The notes under the pieces are model-generated. The model made no database searches, had not been told where the DNA came from, and worked only from the letters and a program-made list of their open reading frames with translations. The position numbers and the translations under genes are program-made. Shown in pieces: positions 42,628 through 51,998 of a stretch of 64,000 nt of DNA (its first letter is position 1; the number at the start of each line of letters is the position of its first letter). This stretch comes from Haloplanus ruber (GTDB taxonomy: Archaea > Halobacteriota > Halobacteria > Halobacteriales > Haloferacaceae), in NCBI RefSeq assembly GCF_024494725.1, contig NZ_JANHDK010000001.1, positions 1,116,001 through 1,180,000 on the forward strand, written 5' to 3'.

Positions 42628-45119
42628 GCAGCGAATCAGACAACACGACCGAACCGACGGAGTACCAACACGACGACGACGGTGGGCCACAGCCCGAGAA
42701 ACACTGTGGCCACGGCCGTGGCGGAATGGGCGAGGAGGTCACCCGCAAGGAGGACAAACGCTTCATCACCGGTCGCGGCAACTACGTCGACGACATCAAG
42801 AAGCCGCGGATGCTCCACTGCGAAATCGTCCGCAGTCCGCACGCTCACGCGCGGATCGAGGACATCGACGGCTCGCGGGCGATGGCGCTCGACGACGTGG
42901 TGGCGGTGTTGACCGCCGACGACCTGCTCGAACACGGCCTGGCGACCATGCCGACGCTCATGGACGACACCCAGGACGTGCTCGTCAACGACAAGGTGAA
43001 GTTCCAGTCCCAGGAGGTGGCGGCGGTCATCGCGACCGACCGCTACGCCGCAAAGGACGGGGCCGAGAAGGTCGAAGTAGAGTACGACGTCCTCGATCCG
43101 GTCATCGGCGCCGAGGAGGCACTGGAGGACGACGCGCCGGTCATCCGCGAGGAACTCGACGATCAGGACGACAACCACATCTTCGACTGGGAGACCGGCG
43201 ACGCGGAGGCGACCGATGCGGTGTTCGACGCGGCGGACGTAACCGTCGAAGAGCAGATGGAGTACCAGCGCCTCCACCCGGCACCCATCGAGACCTGTGG
43301 CTGCGTGGCCGACTGGGACCCTGGCGACGACAAGATGACGGTCCACATGACCTCGCAGGCACCCCACGCACACCGCACCCTGTTCTCACAGGTGTCGGGA
43401 ATCCCCGAACACAAGGTTCGGATCGTGAGCCCGGACGTGGGCGGTGGCTTCGGTAACAAGGTGCCGATCTACCCCGGCTACGTCGTCGCCGCCGCGGCGT
43501 CGTACGTCCTCGAACGGCCGGTGAAGTGGGTCGAAGAGCGCTCGGAGAACATCCAGACGACGGGGTTCGCCCGCGACTACGACATGACGGGCGAACTCGC
43601 CGCGACGGAGAACGGCGAGATCAAGGGTGTGAAAGTCGACGTGCTCGCCGACCACGGCGCGTACAACGCGGCGGCCCAGCCGTCGAAGTTCCCGGCCGGC
43701 TTCTTCAACATCTTCACGGGGTCGTACGACATCGAGGCGGCCCACGGGTCGTTGACGGCGGCGTACACCAACACGGCCCCCGGCGGGGTCGCCTACCGGT
43801 GTTCGTTCCGCGTCACCGAGGCGGTCTACCTCATCGAGCGGATGGTGAAGGTACTCGCGGACGAACTCGACCTCGACCCCGCGGAGATCCGTCGGCGGAA
43901 CTTCATCCCCTCGGATGCGTTCCCCTACGAGTCCGCCACCGGGTGGAACTACGACTCCGGCGACTACGAGAAGGCGCTCGACAAGGCGCTGGAGATGGCC
44001 GACTACGACCACTACCGCGAGGAACAGCAGCGGCGGATCGAGGAAGACGCCGACAAGCTGATCGGCATCGGCATCTCCTCGTTTACCGAAGTCGTCGGCG
44101 CAGGCCCCGGCAAGCAGTGTGACATCGCGGGCATCGAGATGTTCGACTCCGCGGACCTGCGGGTGAACCCGACGGGCAACGCGGTGTTGCGGGTCGGCGT
44201 CCAGACACAGGGTCAGGGACACGAGACGACGTTCGCCCAGATCATCGCCGAGGAACTCGGGATGGACGTCGACAACATCGTCGTCGAACACGGCGACACG
44301 GACACGGAGCCGTACGGACTCGGCACCTACGGCTCGCGGTCGACCCCTGTCGCGGGCGCGGCGGCCGCCGTCGCCGCCCGGAAGGTGCGCGATAAGGCCA
44401 AATCCATCGCCGCCAACGAACTCGAAGCGGCGGAGGAGGACATCGAGTGGGACCGCGAGTCCGGCGAGTTCCACGTCGCTGGCGCCCCGGAGCGCTCGAT
44501 CACGATCACCGAGATTGCGGCGGGCGCCTACATGAACCACCCCGGAAGCGAGGAACCCGGGCTGGAGGCGACGAACTACTACGACCCACCGGAGATGACC
44601 TATCCGTTCGGGTCGTACATCGTGATCGTCGAGGTCGACCGCGAGACCGGCGAGGTCGACTTCGAGAAGTTCGTCGCCGTCGACGACTGTGGCAACCGTA
44701 TCAATCCCATGATCATCGAGGGGCAGATCCACGGCGGCCTCGCCCAAGGGATCGGCACCGCGATGATGGAACACGTCACCTACGACGACAACGGGAACGT
44801 CACGGGTGGCGACTTCATGAACTACCTCCTGCCGACGGCCAAGGAGATTCCCAACTTCGATACAGGGCATACGGTCACGCCCTCGCCCCACCACCCCATC
44901 GGCGCGAAGGGCGTCGGGGAGTCGCCGACGGTGGGATCGCCGCCGGCCATCGTCAACGCCGTCGTCGACGCGATGAGTCACTCCGGCGTCTCGCACGTCG
45001 AGATGCCGATGACACCCGACGCGGTCTGGGAAGCGCTGGACGAGGCCGAACTCACGCTCGAACCCAGCGCGAACGTCGACTTCGCGTTCGACACGAGTGA
45101 AGAGCCGGCCGACGACTAA
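42624..45119 (+). CDS. coxL: Form I CO dehydrogenase large (Mo-Cu) subunit
   Basis: The product is 831 residues. The active-site loop is VAYRCSFR (AYRCSFR at residues 390-396), with Cys393 as the copper-coupled sulfur ligand. This is the exact signature of form I CoxL (AYXCSFR), whereas form II has AYRGAGR. The catalytic Glu appears as Glu766 in KGVGESP, near Glu763 of Oligotropha. Mo-cofactor contacts are seen in [13 protein letters not shown] and [14 protein letters not shown]. The first ~55 residues are an acidic haloarchaeal extension. The enzyme oxidises CO to CO2 with release of two electrons. Confidence 0.95.
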   Translation: MSSESDNTTEPTEYQHDDDGGPQPEKHCGHGRGGMGEEVTRKEDKRFITGRGNYVDDIKKPRMLHCEIVRSPHAHARIEDIDGSRAMALDDVVAVLTADDLLEHGLATMPTLMDDTQDVLVNDKVKFQSQEVAAVIATDRYAAKDGAEKVEVEYDVLDPVIGAEEALEDDAPVIREELDDQDDNHIFDWETGDAEATDAVFDAADVTVEEQMEYQRLHPAPIETCGCVADWDPGDDKMTVHMTSQAPHAHRTLFSQVSGIPEHKVRIVSPDVGGGFGNKVPIYPGYVVAAAASYVLERPVKWVEERSENIQTTGFARDYDMTGELAATENGEIKGVKVDVLADHGAYNAAAQPSKFPAGFFNIFTGSYDIEAAHGSLTAAYTNTAPGGVAYRCSFRVTEAVYLIERMVKVLADELDLDPAEIRRRNFIPSDAFPYESATGWNYDSGDYEKALDKALEMADYDHYREEQQRRIEEDADKLIGIGISSFTEVVGAGPGKQCDIAGIEMFDSADLRVNPTGNAVLRVGVQTQGQGHETTFAQIIAEELGMDVDNIVVEHGDTDTEPYGLGTYGSRSTPVAGAAAAVAARKVRDKAKSIAANELEAAEEDIEWDRESGEFHVAGAPERSITITEIAAGAYMNHPGSEEPGLEATNYYDPPEMTYPFGSYIVIVEVDRETGEVDFEKFVAVDDCGNRINPMIIEGQIHGGLAQGIGTAMMEHVTYDDNGNVTGGDFMNYLLPTAKEIPNFDTGHTVTPSPHHPIGAKGVGESPTVGSPPAIVNAVVDAMSHSGVSHVEMPMTPDAVWEALDEAELTLEPSANVDFAFDTSEEPADD

Positions 45120-45166
45120 CCGGGGCGAGCCGCCGCCCCATTTTCGAGCACACTGGATCACCACAG

Positions 45167-46201
45167 ATGACACGGGACGACACGCGACGGGACGAATCGA
45201 GCGACGACGGGGCTGCCTTAGAGCGGGCGCTCGCGGAGCGCGGCGAGGCGTACGCGCGGGTGACGGTCGTCCGCCGCGAGCCACCGGTCTCCGCGAACGT
45301 CGGTGATCGGGCGGTCGTGACGCGGTCGGGTGAGATTCACGGCTGGATCGGCGGCATGTCGTGTGCGCAGTCGATCGTCAGCGAGCAGGCGACAGCCGCC
45401 ATCGAGGACGGCGAGCCACGCCTGCTCGGTATCGCCCCCGACCCCGACACGGTCGACCGCCCGGGGGTGTCGGCGTTCCCCATGCAGTGTCACAGCGAGG
45501 GCGTCCTCGAACTGTTCGTCGAGCCGGTGACGCCGGCGCCGGAACTGCTCGTTGTCGGCGGATCGCCAATCGCGCGGTCGCTCGCGCGACTGGCCGCCGA
45601 ACTCCCCGTCGACGTGACGGTCGTGGACCCGGACGGCAACGCCGACGGCCTGCCGGCGGGAACGGCGGTGACGGCGACCACCGACCCGGAGGACATCGCC
45701 GCGGAGGTGGGGACGGCGCCGCTGGTCGTCGTCGCCTCGATGGGCGGCTACGACGCTCGCGGGGTGGCGGCCGGCGTCCACGCCGACGCAGGCTACATCG
45801 GTCTCGTCGCCAGCGACACCCGGTGTGCGGAGGTGATCGAGCGGGCGGCCGGTCTCCTGGACCGCGACCCGGACGCAGTGGAGGCGGCGGTGACGAACCC
45901 CGCCGGGGTCGACATCACGGCCCACACCCCGCCGGAAATTGCCGCGAGCATCCTCGCGGAGGTGGTCGACGTGCGGGCGCGGGCTGTGGGTGCCGACGCC
46001 GAGGGCGAGACGGACACGGCTCCCGACACCGACGCCGACGCGACCGATCCGGTGTGTGGCATGACGGTTACACCCGACGAGGCGGCCGCGAGCGTCCACC
46101 ACGACGACGAGACGTACCACTTCTGCTGTCGCGGCTGCGCTGACTCGTTCCGTGCCGATCCAACGGCGTATCTGGAGGAGGACTCGACGGCCCCAGCATG
46201 A
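45167..46201 (+). CDS. XdhC-family maturation protein fused to a YHS domain
   Basis: The product is 344 residues. Residues 20-115 are an XdhC N-domain (PVSANVGDRAVVTRSGEIHG, MSCAQSIVSEQ), residues 120-255 the XdhC Rossmann domain (PELLVVGGSPIARSLARLAA). After an Asp/Thr-rich linker, the last ~45 residues are a YHS/TRASH domain, DPVCGMTVTPDEAA and YHFCCRGCADSF, a metal-binding module often next to copper transporters. XdhC proteins deliver sulfurated Mo cofactor; the YHS fusion could bring copper for the Mo-Cu site (inference). It overlaps coxD by 4 nt. Confidence 0.87.
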   Translation: MTRDDTRRDESSDDGAALERALAERGEAYARVTVVRREPPVSANVGDRAVVTRSGEIHGWIGGMSCAQSIVSEQATAAIEDGEPRLLGIAPDPDTVDRPGVSAFPMQCHSEGVLELFVEPVTPAPELLVVGGSPIARSLARLAAELPVDVTVVDPDGNADGLPAGTAVTATTDPEDIAAEVGTAPLVVVASMGGYDARGVAAGVHADAGYIGLVASDTRCAEVIERAAGLLDRDPDAVEAAVTNPAGVDITAHTPPEIAASILAEVVDVRARAVGADAEGETDTAPDTDADATDPVCGMTVTPDEAAASVHHDDETYHFCCRGCADSFRADPTAYLEEDSTAPA

Positions 46202-47127
46202 CCCGGAACACGTCGTTCGAGTCGGTGTCCGAGTCGGACCTCGAAGCGCGGTTCGAGCGGGCGGACTACGTGGCTGACGACCGCACGGTGGCGACGGTCA
46301 GCCTCGCGCTCCAGCTTGGGCGGCCGCTGCTGGTCGAGGGGCCGCCAGGGAGCGGCAAGACGGAGCTTGGAAAGGTGCTCGCAGAGTCGTTCGAGACCGA
46401 CCTGATCCGTCTGCAGTGTTACGAGGGGCTGACCGCGGAGAACGCCCTCTACGAGTGGAACTACACCAAACAGCTGCTCGCGGTGCAGGCCGACGAAGGA
46501 AGCGTCGCGGACGACGACGGCGGCCGGTCGGTGTTCGACGAGGAGTACCTACTAGAGCGGCCGCTCCTCCGTGCGCTCACCGCGGGCGACGAGACGCCGC
46601 CGGTCCTGTTGATCGACGAAATCGACCGCGCGGACGAAGCGTTCGAGGCGTTCCTGCTCGAACTGCTCTCGGACTTCCAGGTGTCGATTCCGGAACTCGG
46701 CACCGTCGGCGCCGACCAGCCGCCGGTTGTCGTGCTCACCTCGAATCGGACCCGGGGGCTCTCGGACGCGCTCAAGCGCCGCTGTCTCTACCTCCACGTC
46801 GATCCGCCGGCGTTCGAGGACGAGTACGACATCGTCCGCCGGAAGGTGCCGGAACTCGACGCGGCGGTGGCGGCCGAGGTGTGTGCCGTCGTTGCCCGCC
46901 TCCGCGAAGAGGCCTTCCTCAAGCGGCCGGGCGTGGCCGAGACGCTGGACTGGGCGCGCGCCGTGGCACGGCTCCGGACCGACGACGAACCGCTCTCGGC
47001 CGACGAAATCGAGCGCACCATCGGCTGTCTGCTGAAGGAAGTCGAGGACGTGGAACGGGTGGATACCGAGTTGCTCGAACAGTTGCGGGAGGCGGCCGCG
47101 GCCGCCGGAGACCAACTCGAAGCGTAA
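46198..47127 (+). CDS. coxD: CoxD-like MoxR-family AAA ATPase
   Basis: The product is 309 residues. Walker A is EGPPGSGKTELGK near residue 50, Walker B is PPVLLIDEIDRADEAF, and sensor 1 and the Arg finger follow in VVLTSNRTRGLSDALKRRCL. CoxD in Oligotropha is an AAA chaperone needed to build the [Mo-S-Cu] site, and the MoxR family acts with VWA partners such as CoxE. It is directly followed by coxE (3-nt gap). Confidence 0.92.
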   Translation: MTRNTSFESVSESDLEARFERADYVADDRTVATVSLALQLGRPLLVEGPPGSGKTELGKVLAESFETDLIRLQCYEGLTAENALYEWNYTKQLLAVQADEGSVADDDGGRSVFDEEYLLERPLLRALTAGDETPPVLLIDEIDRADEAFEAFLLELLSDFQVSIPELGTVGADQPPVVVLTSNRTRGLSDALKRRCLYLHVDPPAFEDEYDIVRRKVPELDAAVAAEVCAVVARLREEAFLKRPGVAETLDWARAVARLRTDDEPLSADEIERTIGCLLKEVEDVERVDTELLEQLREAAAAAGDQLEA

Positions 47128-47130
47128 CGC

Positions 47131-48501
47131 ATGGCCCCAAGCGACGACCCGGACGCCGGTCTCGACGCCCCGCCGACGGACGGCCGCGACGACCTGCCCG
47201 ACTTTCGCGCTGCGCGACAGCACGTGCTGATCGAGACGATACGGCTCGGCGGGATGCTCCGACGCGAGGGCGTCTCCGTCCCGACCAGCGGATCGCTGGC
47301 GGCGGCACGTGCGCTCGCGACCGTCGGACTGGGTGACCGAGACGCCGCCGAGGCAGCGCTACGAGCGACGCTCGTCTCCGAGGCGTCGGGTCTCGACGCC
47401 TTCGACGAGGCGTTCCCCGAGTTCTGGCACCGGCTCCGGTCGGGCCTCGACGCCATCGCGACGGACCACGAGGGACCGTCGCCGGAGAGCGGAGAGGGCG
47501 ACGACGACCCCGTGGCCGACAGCGATTCGACCCCCGACGACCCTGGGCTGCTTGCGGACGCGGAGGCCCCGGAGATGAACGGGGACGGCTCGGGCGACGT
47601 GGAGGTGCGGGTTCCGACGGAGCGCCGGCACGTGACGGGCGACCGACCGGCCGAGACGGGAGACGGAGACGCCAGGCGATACAGCGCCGTCGGCGAGGGT
47701 GGCCAGGTCGACGTGGACGCGGCGGAGTTGACCGTCGCGGAGTCCGCGGCCATCGAGCGGTTCGTGGACGCACTCGCGACCCTCCCCGGGCGGCGCCAGC
47801 AGGCGTCGCGGACGGGCGACCGGGTGGACGCGCGACGGGCGCTCCGGGCGAGCCTAGAGACGGGGGGCGCGGCTATCGACCTGCCGCGTCGGGAGCCGAC
47901 GCCCAGTGAACTCCGGTGTTGCCTGCTCGTCGACGTGAGCGGATCGGTGCTCGACACCGTGGATCGGAGCGTCCTGCTCGCGTTCGCGGACCGACTGCAC
48001 GCGAGCGCCCGAGACGCGCGAGTGTTCCTTTTCGATACCGACCTCCGCGACGTGACGGCACAGTTCGACCGGGCAGGCGGCGACCCGGCGGGCGCGCTCC
48101 GGGACGCCGCGGTGGAGTGGGGCGGCGGCACCGAAATCGGTGGGGCGTTCACGACGCTCCGGCGGGACCATCCCCACGCAGTCGACCGGCGGACGGCCGT
48201 CATCGTCGTCAGTGACGGCCTCGACGTGGGCGACGAGGACGTCCTGAAGGACGGCGTGACGTGGCTGGCAGACCGCGCGGGCGCGCTGCTCTGGCTCAAC
48301 CCGCTCGCCGTGTCGTCGGAGTTCGAGCCTCGGTCCCGCGGGATGGCGACGTGCGAGCCGTACGTCGACGCGCTCTTTGGCTTCGCCCAACCGGCCGACC
48401 TCGCGGAGGCGGCCCGACAGATCGAACGCCGGGGCCTCACCGGCCCGGTCGGGTACGAGTACGACCGTCGGCGGAACGGATCGGGGGGTGACGGGTCGTG
48501 A
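47131..48501 (+). CDS. coxE: CoxE-like VWA domain protein
   Basis: The product is 456 residues. A central Asp/Glu/Gly-rich low-complexity region (about residues 110-180) separates an N-terminal helical part (DLPDFRAARQHVLIETIRLG) from a C-terminal VWA domain with the MIDAS motif CCLLVDVSGSVLDT and VIVVSDGLDVGDED. CoxE partners CoxD in maturation of CO dehydrogenase and in copper insertion. It overlaps the next gene by 4 nt. Length is slightly above typical because of the linker. Confidence 0.9.
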   Translation: MAPSDDPDAGLDAPPTDGRDDLPDFRAARQHVLIETIRLGGMLRREGVSVPTSGSLAAARALATVGLGDRDAAEAALRATLVSEASGLDAFDEAFPEFWHRLRSGLDAIATDHEGPSPESGEGDDDPVADSDSTPDDPGLLADAEAPEMNGDGSGDVEVRVPTERRHVTGDRPAETGDGDARRYSAVGEGGQVDVDAAELTVAESAAIERFVDALATLPGRRQQASRTGDRVDARRALRASLETGGAAIDLPRREPTPSELRCCLLVDVSGSVLDTVDRSVLLAFADRLHASARDARVFLFDTDLRDVTAQFDRAGGDPAGALRDAAVEWGGGTEIGGAFTTLRRDHPHAVDRRTAVIVVSDGLDVGDEDVLKDGVTWLADRAGALLWLNPLAVSSEFEPRSRGMATCEPYVDALFGFAQPADLAEAARQIERRGLTGPVGYEYDRRRNGSGGDGS

Positions 48502-49304
48502 CGGCGTCGGTGATCGCGCGGGTCGCTGACCGTCTCCGTGCCCGTGGCGCGACGGAGAGCGCGAGCGTCGACCGGATCACCGTCGGAGACGCCGTCGTGC
48601 TGGTGGAGCTATCCGACGCGGCCGGTCTCGCCCATCGGCCGCCGGGTGACGTACCGCCGACGGACGACATCGACATCGGGCGCCTGCTGACGTGGGCGAT
48701 GGACGACACAGCGGCCACCCCCGTTCGGCGGGCGCTCGGCATCGCGACGCTGAACGCGCTGTCGGCCCCCCACGTCGAGTGGCGGACGGGCGATCCGATG
48801 GCGTTGCTGGACCCCGCGGTGGATCGGGTGACGACGGTCGGCCTCTTTCGCCCCGCCCTGCGGAAGTTCGCGGACGTGACCGTGCGCGTGATCGAACGGA
48901 CCCCGGTCGGCGACGTGTCGGCACCGGCGGGCGTCCAAGTGGAGACGTTCACGCCGGACGAGACGGCAACGGCGATGGCAGAGACTGAAGTGGTCTTTCT
49001 CACCGGCTCGGCGTTCGTCTACGGGGGGGCGGCCCGGTATCTGGACGCGGCACCGGCGACAGCGACCCTGGTCGTCGTGGGGGCGACGGCCTCCGTGCTG
49101 CCCGGGCCGCTGTTCGATGCGGGCGCGGACGTCGTCGCCGGAGCAGCCGTCGAGGACGCCACGCGAGTCCGAACGGCGGTTCGGCGGGGCGCCTGTGGAA
49201 CGGAACTGCACGACGCCGGCGTTCGGAAGGGCTACGTCGCGGCCGACCGAGCGGACGGCGTGCGACTCGATGCGACCGACGGAGTGAGCCATGACACAAC
49301 GTAA
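48498..49304 (+). CDS. DUF364-type Rossmann-like protein, putative metal chelation
   Basis: The product is 268 residues from a GTG start. It shows a DUF4213-like N-terminal part and a C-terminal Rossmann-like domain with VVFLTGSAFVYGGAARYLDA and LVVVGATASVLPGPLF, as in DUF364 proteins suggested to chelate heavy metals. Its location between coxE and a second XdhC gene within the co-transcribed operon suggests a part in Mo/Cu site assembly. It has a single Cys (in RRGACGTELHD). Not a standard cox gene in bacteria as far as I know. Confidence 0.78.
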   Translation: MTASVIARVADRLRARGATESASVDRITVGDAVVLVELSDAAGLAHRPPGDVPPTDDIDIGRLLTWAMDDTAATPVRRALGIATLNALSAPHVEWRTGDPMALLDPAVDRVTTVGLFRPALRKFADVTVRVIERTPVGDVSAPAGVQVETFTPDETATAMAETEVVFLTGSAFVYGGAARYLDAAPATATLVVVGATASVLPGPLFDAGADVVAGAAVEDATRVRTAVRRGACGTELHDAGVRKGYVAADRADGVRLDATDGVSHDTT

Positions 49305-50460
49305 CTGGAGTGTACCGGAGACGGAAGTCGTACAGCGCATCCGCGACCGACTCGACGCGGATGGAACGGACGTCCTCGCGACGGTGGTCGACATCGAGGG
49401 GAACGCCTACCGGCGACCGGGGGCGAAGATGCTCCTCGACGCCGAGGGGACGGGCGTCGGCAGCATCACCGCTGGCTGTCTGGAGGACGAACTCGTCCAG
49501 GTCGCAAGCGAGGTCAGAGCGGCCGGCGAGCCCCGACTCGTCACGTACGACCTCATGGAGGACGACGAGGGCGACGTCTGGGGGCTGGGCGTCGGCTGTA
49601 ACGGCGTCATCGAGGTGTTGCTCGAACCCCTGACCGAGACGTACCGCCCGGCGGTGTCGGCGTTTGCCGACGGCCGGGACGTCGCCGTCGTCACGGTGCT
49701 CGACGGTGACGACGGGCCACTGGAGCGTGGCGACCGCGCGTACTACGACCCCGTGGACGGCTCGCTGTCGACGCCCGCGGCAGACCCCGCGGCCTGGCCG
49801 GCGGACGCACTGGCCGGCTCGGCGGCCGACTTAGCCGAACGCGGTCGGGCGGCCACCGTGACGGTCGACGGACTGACGCTGTTCGTCGACGGGCTGTCGG
49901 CGCCGCCGGAGCTCGTCGTCTTCGGAACCGGCCACGACGTGGGACCGGTGACAGAGCTGGCCGCGAAAAGCGACTTCCGCGTGACGGTCGTCGGCTTCCG
50001 TGGCGCGGTCGACCTCGCGGACCAGTTCCCGGCCGCGGACCGAGCGCTGACCACCTCGCCCGCGTCGATAGCGGACGACCTCACGCTCGGCGGGAACACG
50101 TACGCGGTCGTGATGACCCACAACTTCGTCGACGACCGGCTGACAGTCGAGGCGTTGCTCGATGCGTCGGTTCCCTACGTCGGCTTGATGGGACCTCGCG
50201 ACCGATTCGAGGAGATGCGCGACGCCTTCGACGAGGAGGGGCGGACGTTCACCGAGGCGGAACTGTCGTCGCTGTACACGCCGGTCGGTCTCGACCTCGG
50301 CGGGGGCTCGCCGTACCAGATCGCTCACAGCATCGTCGCGGAGGTACTAGCTGTCGCCAACGACCGAACGCCACGACACCTGAAGGCCCGAGAGGGGCCG
50401 ATCCACGAGCGAGTGGACGTCGACGCGGGGGCAGACGCCGACACGGGCGTCCCTCGATAG
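49291..50460 (+). CDS. XdhC/CoxF-family sulfur-insertion chaperone
   Basis: The product is 389 residues. It has the XdhC N-domain (YRRPGAKMLLDAEGTGVGSI, TAGCLEDELVQ, GVGCNGVIEVLLEPL) and a Rossmann C-domain (PPELVVFGTGHDVGPVTELA, MTHNFVDDRLTVEALLD, LGGGSPYQIAHSIVAEVLA). Such proteins bind Mo cofactor and present it for sulfuration before insertion into CO dehydrogenase or xanthine dehydrogenase. It is the CoxF/CoxI-like counterpart, and the second XdhC of this operon. It overlaps the previous gene by 14 nt. Confidence 0.88.
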   Translation: MTQRNWSVPETEVVQRIRDRLDADGTDVLATVVDIEGNAYRRPGAKMLLDAEGTGVGSITAGCLEDELVQVASEVRAAGEPRLVTYDLMEDDEGDVWGLGVGCNGVIEVLLEPLTETYRPAVSAFADGRDVAVVTVLDGDDGPLERGDRAYYDPVDGSLSTPAADPAAWPADALAGSAADLAERGRAATVTVDGLTLFVDGLSAPPELVVFGTGHDVGPVTELAAKSDFRVTVVGFRGAVDLADQFPAADRALTTSPASIADDLTLGGNTYAVVMTHNFVDDRLTVEALLDASVPYVGLMGPRDRFEEMRDAFDEEGRTFTEAELSSLYTPVGLDLGGGSPYQIAHSIVAEVLAVANDRTPRHLKAREGPIHERVDVDAGADADTGVPR

Positions 50461-50508
50461 TCGACCGGGAACGAACGGCCTTTGAGTCGGTCGGTCGAAG
50501 TGGGGCCG

Positions 50509-51102
50509 ATGCCGACCATCGACTGCGATCCCGAGACGGCACGACTGCGCTTGGTGGAGGCCGGCGTGACCGTCGAGTCGGGAAACACCGACCACGAGCG
50601 CTGGCGGGCGGAACGCGGCGACGCGGTGGCCGTCGCCTACGACGACAGCGTCGTTGTCCAAGGCGCCCGGCCGGCCGACCTGACCGCGTTGCTCTCGGAC
50701 GCGGGCGGCCGGGCACACGTCTACTTCGACGGAGCGAGCCGCGGCAACCCCGGACCGGCCGCCGTCGGGTGGGTCATCGTCTCGGGGGATGGAATCGTCG
50801 ACGAGGGGGGCGAGACCATCGGCGAGACGACGAACAACCGCGCCGAGTACGAGGCACTGATTCGCGGACTGGAGGTGGCGCGCGACCACGGGTTCGACGA
50901 GGTGGACGTCCGCGGCGACTCGGAGTTGATCGTCAAACAGGTGCGGGGAGAGTGGAACGCGAACGACCCCGGACTTCGGGAGCGACGAGTGACGGTCCGG
51001 GAGTTACTCGCCGGATTCGACCGCTGGTCGCTCGAACACGTTCCGCGGGAGATAAACGACCGCGCCGACCGACTGGCGAACGAGGCACTCGACAATGACT
51101 GA
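50509..51102 (+). CDS. rnhA: Ribonuclease HI
   Basis: The product is 197 residues. The archaeal RNase HI domain occupies about residues 68-195 with catalytic residues in VYFDGASRGNPGP (Asp), NNRAEYEAL (Glu), VDVRGDSELIVKQ (Asp) and REINDRADRLAN (Asp). An N-terminal ~65-residue domain (DCDPETARLRLVEAGVTVES) is common in haloarchaeal members. It removes RNA from RNA-DNA hybrids. The start at 50509 (MPTIDCD) is preferred over 50482. It overlaps the next gene by 8 nt. Confidence 0.9.
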   Translation: MPTIDCDPETARLRLVEAGVTVESGNTDHERWRAERGDAVAVAYDDSVVVQGARPADLTALLSDAGGRAHVYFDGASRGNPGPAAVGWVIVSGDGIVDEGGETIGETTNNRAEYEALIRGLEVARDHGFDEVDVRGDSELIVKQVRGEWNANDPGLRERRVTVRELLAGFDRWSLEHVPREINDRADRLANEALDND

Positions 51103-51658
51103 TTTGCCACGCGAGGTACGGACGGAGGCCGAACGGCTCACCCGCCTGGCCCGCCGGGCGGTCGACGAGAACGAGGCGGCCGCCTACGAGCGTGACCGGG
51201 ACGAACGCCTCGCGGCGTTCGATTACACCGCCCGCGTCCGAGCGGAGGACGACACGCTCGTGCTCCATCCGGCCGAGTGGTTGGAGGGTGACACGGCGCA
51301 ACTGGACCGCATCGAGGACACCGACCGCGCGGTCGAGATTTCGCTGTCCGGGAGCGGCGACCCGGCGGAGTGGGAGTCGGTGGAACAGCACAACACCGCG
51401 GTAGTCGAGCGCGTCCGCGAGCGGGAGGGAGCGGTGCACGCCGCCAACGCTCGGGCGTTCGCGGACTTCATGGGCAATCACTACGCCCGGGAGGTAGAGA
51501 CGGCGACGGCGGCGGAGCTACGGGAGTTCCTGACGGAGTATTTCCCGCGAAACGCGTGGCCGAGCGACGAGCAACGCGACGCCGTAGAGCAGTCGCTCGA
51601 ACACGTATACGCCGTAACCGAAACCGAGATGCCCGAGTTCAGTTCTGCGCGTCGATGA
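51095..51658 (+). CDS. DUF7108 family protein
   Basis: The product is 187 residues, helical and charged: MTDLPREVRTEAERLTRLAR begins it, and WLEGDTAQLDRIEDTDRAVE and a TAAELREFLTEYFPRNAWPS segment follow. I assign it to the haloarchaeal DUF7108 family, usually beside rnhA. The function is unknown; translational coupling with RNase HI suggests a linked role. Its 3' end overlaps the convergent padR gene by 20 nt. Confidence 0.8.
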   Translation: MTDLPREVRTEAERLTRLARRAVDENEAAAYERDRDERLAAFDYTARVRAEDDTLVLHPAEWLEGDTAQLDRIEDTDRAVEISLSGSGDPAEWESVEQHNTAVVERVREREGAVHAANARAFADFMGNHYAREVETATAAELREFLTEYFPRNAWPSDEQRDAVEQSLEHVYAVTETEMPEFSSARR

Positions 51659-51998
51659 GGTCACGGACCGAGTCGGCTCGGTCCTCGTCGGTGACGAACT
51701 TCGAGAGTACCCAGTCCAGCCGCGAGAGGACCGCCTCGTGGCCCTCCTCGGTCAGTTCGTACTGATTCGTTCGCTTGTCGAGTTCGCTCTTTTCGACCAG
51801 TCCCATCTCGACGAGGTTGTCGAGGTTCGGATACAGGCGACCGTGGTTCACTTCGGTCCCGTAGTAGTCCTCGAGCTGGCGCTTGATCGCCAACCCGTAC
51901 ATGGCCTCCTCGGAGAGGATGACGAGGATATTATGCTGAAACGCGGTCAGATCGCGAACGATGCCGGGGCTGCTGCTTACTGCTTGTGCCTCTGACAT
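51639..51998 (-). CDS. PadR family transcriptional regulator
   Basis: The product is 119 residues starting MSEAQAVSSS. The winged helix spans residues 25-95: FQHNILVILSEEAMYGLAIK, then YYGTEVNHGRLYPNLDNLVE and KRTNQYELTEEG, the PadR signature. PadR proteins repress as dimers through a C-terminal helix, which here is LDWVLSKFVTDEDRADSVRD. The start at 51998 is chosen because the TATA-like TTAAATA at 52021-52027 is 23-29 nt upstream; an ATG at 52010 would lie too near it. Target genes are unknown. Confidence 0.88.
   Translation of the reverse strand: MSEAQAVSSSPGIVRDLTAFQHNILVILSEEAMYGLAIKRQLEDYYGTEVNHGRLYPNLDNLVEMGLVEKSELDKRTNQYELTEEGHEAVLSRLDWVLSKFVTDEDRADSVRDLIDAQN

Noticed and set aside
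43386-45284. A 632-codon minus-strand frame over coxL
   Set aside because: Antisense shadow of coxL, whose plus-strand product has exact family motifs and correct overlaps with neighbours.
46788-48440. A 550-codon minus-strand Ser/Arg-rich frame over coxD and coxE
   Set aside because: Low-complexity Ser/Arg composition and full overlap with two recognised genes mark it as a shadow.
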